From: an uncultured Rhodopirellula sp.
GTDB lineage: Bacteria > Planctomycetota > Planctomycetia > Pirellulales > Pirellulaceae
Direction of reading: 5' to 3'
NCBI GenBank assembly: GCA_913061385.1
Contig: CAJXTM010000233.1
Span: 1-6,458, forward strand
Length of the DNA: 6,458 nt
Shown here: positions 6,411-6,458 of the stretch, piece after piece
How positions within the stretch are numbered: the first letter of the stretch is position 1
How the letters are laid out: each line of letters opens with the position of its first letter
Notes under the pieces: model-generated
Database searches by the model: none
The model's input: only the letters and a program-made list of their open reading frames with translations
What the model was told of the DNA's origin: nothing
Position numbers and translations under genes: made by a program

Positions 6411-6458
6411 CTGTCTCTTATACACATCTGACGCTGCCGACGACTCCTTACGTGTAGA
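6411..6458. other. Illumina Nextera adapter and index read-through (assembly contamination)
   Basis: Bases 6411-6429 are the reverse complement of the 19-bp Tn5 mosaic end. Bases 6430-6443 (GACGCTGCCGACGA) are the reverse complement of the Nextera read-1-side adapter. Bases 6444-6451 (CTCCTTAC) are the reverse complement of GTAAGGAG, the S505/N505 i5 index, and 6452-6458 (GTGTAGA) begin the reverse complement of the P5 primer. All segments are in the right order without gaps, so this is untrimmed library sequence, not genome. It is not a transposon insertion. Confidence 0.99.

Noticed and set aside
6213..6425. Minus-strand 70-codon frame beginning MYKRQ
   Set aside because: Its start codon and first five residues come from the Nextera adapter at 6411-6425; the rest shows no family resemblance or ribosome binding site.
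6411..6429. Tn5/IS50-like mosaic end, which might suggest a transposon insertion
   Set aside because: It is followed by synthetic adapter, index and P5 sequence, so it is library construction and not a natural element.

Overview
The window looks like planctomycete DNA (Planctomycetota, probably Pirellulales such as the Rhodopirellula group). Three things point that way. A minus-strand gene has the secreted planctomycete cytochrome-c plus DUF1587 layout. An HTTM (vitamin-K-carboxylase-like) membrane protein lies beside it. A very long TolC-type lipoprotein carries the N-terminal 'YMHYVDG-KGW' block and the 'QPLLRGAGR' block that I associate with planctomycete efflux proteins. The lineage call rests on remembered family features, not on a search.

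Layout. Bases 1-749 (minus) hold the first ~249 codons of a DUF1587/DUF1592-type secreted c-type cytochrome protein; its 3' end lies beyond the left edge. Bases 750-1008 are a short intergenic gap with weak regulatory candidates. Bases 1009-2619 (minus; open to 2748) encode the HTTM-domain membrane protein. Bases 2620-3456 form a long gap between divergent genes. It holds a nine-unit 15-bp tandem repeat (2776-2910), a GC-rich palindrome cluster, and, just before the next gene, four same-strand copies of CGGTAGT plus a 9-bp inverted repeat. Bases 3457-6114 (plus) encode an 885-residue TolC/OEP-family outer-membrane lipoprotein with a long acidic helical insertion between its two OEP halves. Bases 6115-6410 are mostly non-coding, with at most a weak start of another gene at 6292.

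Bases 6411-6458 are not biological. They are Illumina Nextera adapter sequence: mosaic end, read-1-side adapter, an 8-base i5 index and the first bases of P5, all reverse-complemented. The true sequence therefore ends at 6410, and the reading frames crossing that point are artefacts.

The three solid genes do not form an obvious single pathway. The cytochrome gene and the HTTM gene are co-directional but 259 bp apart. The efflux gene is divergent and probably has its own promoter and regulation within 3140-3456. I see no clear undescribed defence or mobile system. The best leads are the tandem repeat, the CGGTAGT cluster and the unusual architecture of the efflux protein.
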